From Halostella limicola (GTDB lineage Archaea > Halobacteriota > Halobacteria > Halobacteriales > Natronoarchaeaceae), in assembly GCF_003675875.1 (NCBI RefSeq), contig NZ_RCDI01000002.1, positions 932,786-996,785 of the forward strand: a DNA stretch of 64,000 nt. Direction: 5' to 3'. Numbering within the stretch: position 1 is the stretch's first letter; every line of letters begins with the position of its first letter. This document shows positions 62,788-64,000 of this stretch, piece after piece. Both the position numbers and the translations under genes were made by a program. The notes beneath the pieces were generated by a model, which saw only the letters and a program-made list of their open reading frames with translations, searched no databases and was not told the DNA's origin.

Positions 62788-64000
62788 CGCGCGAGCTCCG
62801 CGCCGAACTCGCCGGCTAGCTCTCCGACCGCCTCGCCGACCAGCACCTCGTAGCCGTCGCGGAGCGTCTCCTCGACGGCCGCGCCGAGCCCCACGCCGAA
62901 CAGCGCGTCGCTCGAGAGGAGGTCGGCGGCGCTCGTGAACGCCCGGTCGCGCTCGACGACGTACCGGTCGCCGTCGACGAACGGGCCGTAGTCGTCGGTG
63001 TCGGCGTACTTCTCGTAGAAGCCGGTCGCGTGCCCGCGGACGTGGACCGGCGGGCCGTCGTGGCGCTCGACCGTCGGGAGCTCCGCGACGGCGAGTTCGA
63101 CGAACAGCACCGCGTCGCCGTCGGCGAACGCCGCGGCGCGCAACACGTCGAAGCCGCGGCGGTCGAGCTTCTCGGTCACGCCGGACAGCGACTTGCGGAG
63201 CTGGGGGTAGAGCTGGTCCTCGACGACGTCGGGCGCGTCGAAGCGGACGGCGAGCGGCGTCGTCCCGCGCTCGGCGACGTGCTCGCGCACCGCAGCGGCC
63301 GACAGCGGCTCCGGCGAGTCGGGAAAGAACAGGTCGGGCCGCGGGTCGTCGAGCAGTTCGCGAGCGTAGTGCTGGACGCGGGCGACGTTGTCGGGCGACA
63401 GCACGGCGGCGACGTTGCGCTCGGGGTCGGTCGGGTCGATGACGACCAGCGGGTCGTCGAACGTCGCCGCGCCGTGGTCCTCGGGGTCGAGGCGGACCGG
63501 CGGGTGCCAGTCGGCGGCGGCCTCGAGGAGCGCGCGGAAGCCGCCGTACTCCAGCACGAGGAGTTCGGTGAGGTAGCCGCTGAACCCGCGCGTCCGGAGG
63601 TCGCTCCCGTACGCGCCGATCCCTTTGAGGAACTGCTTGGCGAGGCGCACGTCGGCGGCGCTCTCGTCGTCCAGCCGCTCGCGGAGGTACTGCGTGTGAA
63701 ACGGGGTCCGGTCGACGGCCGACTGGATCCGCGTCGCGTCGGCCACGTCGTAGCAGGGGACGAGGTCGACGTCGAACCCCTCGTACTCGCCGGTGACGTA
63801 CGGGTGCTCGGCGTACTCCTCGCGGCCCTCCGGGAGCACCGCGTCGCCGACGCGGAGGCCGTACTCCTCCAGCGTCTCCCGGTCGAGGTCGGCAGGGAAC
63901 CGGACGAACACGTCGATGTCGCGGTCGCCGCTGACCCAGGTCCCCCGCGCCGTGCTGCCGACCAGCAGCGCGTCGGCGTCCACGTCCAGGTCGGCGACGG
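62766..64000 (-). CDS. cca: CCA-adding tRNA nucleotidyltransferase, class I archaeal (partial)
   Basis: Adds or repairs the 3' CCA of tRNAs. At least 411 residues are present; the N-terminal portion (about 40 residues) lies beyond base 64000. The nucleotidyltransferase motif is LLVGSTARGTWVSGDRDIDVFVRF, containing the GS and DxD metal site. The archaeal class I tail and body domains follow (RLAKQFLKGIGAYGSDLRTR, then RDRAFTSAADLLSS). None of the tRNA genes in the window encodes CCA, so the enzyme is needed for them. Confidence 0.95.
   Translation of the reverse strand, partial: VADLDVDADALLVGSTARGTWVSGDRDIDVFVRFPADLDRETLEEYGLRVGDAVLPEGREEYAEHPYVTGEYEGFDVDLVPCYDVADATRIQSAVDRTPFHTQYLRERLDDESAADVRLAKQFLKGIGAYGSDLRTRGFSGYLTELLVLEYGGFRALLEAAADWHPPVRLDPEDHGAATFDDPLVVIDPTDPERNVAAVLSPDNVARVQHYARELLDDPRPDLFFPDSPEPLSAAAVREHVAERGTTPLAVRFDAPDVVEDQLYPQLRKSLSGVTEKLDRRGFDVLRAAAFADGDAVLFVELAVAELPTVERHDGPPVHVRGHATGFYEKYADTDDYGPFVDGDRYVVERDRAFTSAADLLSSDALFGVGLGAAVEETLRDGYEVLVGEAVGELAGEFGAELARYFSPRP

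Overview
The window is a high-GC haloarchaeal (class Halobacteria) chromosome segment. Evidence: proteins rich in Asp/Glu, the archaeal split RNA polymerase genes (rpoH, rpoB'', rpoB', rpoA', rpoA''), an archaeal double-fold histone, archaeal EF-1alpha and EF-2, many twin-arginine (Tat) lipoprotein signals, and several families seen mainly in haloarchaea (DUF5781, DUF5789, DUF5790, an HVO_0476-like zinc finger). No species is assigned. Gene order near rpl16/gap/pgk and near azf/rpa2/histone/deacetylase resembles Haloferax volcanii as I remember it.

Layout. 1-23.6 kb is the transcription/translation superoperon, read leftwards: rpoH-rpoB''-rpoB'-rpoA'-rpoA''-nusA-rps12-rps7, then EF-2 and EF-1alpha. 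It is broken between rps7 and EF-2 by a 7.7 kb block (enoyl-reductase-like protein, DUF5781 metalloprotease-like protein, TrkH, PQQ-type sugar dehydrogenase, MFS transporter, class C serine hydrolase). Between EF-2 and EF-1alpha lie an unusual Gln/Gly-rich CBS protein and an ACT-homoserine dehydrogenase pair. 23.8-24.5 kb has two near-identical tRNA-Asp genes. 24.5-33.4 kb carries a HerA-like ATPase, an acetyltransferase, three successive SAM methyltransferases (two Pcm-like), a zinc-finger protein, a Rieske protein, a DoxX protein, an M29 peptidase and a phosphoesterase.

33.4-39.3 kb is central carbon metabolism and stress: pgk and type I gap are divergent from the archaeal type II gap, followed by Hsp20, an ATP-grasp ligase, ribosomal protein uL16 and a small HTH regulator. 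39.7-50.4 kb is mixed: CHY zinc finger, MsrB, beta carbonic anhydrase, CPA1 antiporter, NUDIX, Tat-exported proteins (a bipartite charged low-complexity protein and a trypsin-like protease), several very small proteins, tRNA-Phe with a partial copy of its 3' end, and tRNA-Val. 50.4-58.7 kb holds an ABC exporter, otsB-otsA, a creatininase-family hydrolase, a dihydroneopterin aldolase (mptD) and the haloarchaeal glucose-6-phosphate dehydrogenase azf. 58.8-64 kb holds tRNA-Arg, a Tat lipoprotein, a multi-OB-fold ssDNA-binding protein, the histone overlapped by a histone deacetylase, and the CCA-adding enzyme running off the right edge.

The best regulatory leads are: two DtxR/IdeR-like boxes (TTAGG-N4-CCTAA), each about 15 bases upstream of the start codon of a redox gene; a TrmB-like motif between the opposed GAPDH genes; an inverted repeat upstream of the RNA polymerase operon; and a 25-base near-palindrome in front of a 39-codon gene. 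No CRISPR array, insertion sequence or prophage was seen.
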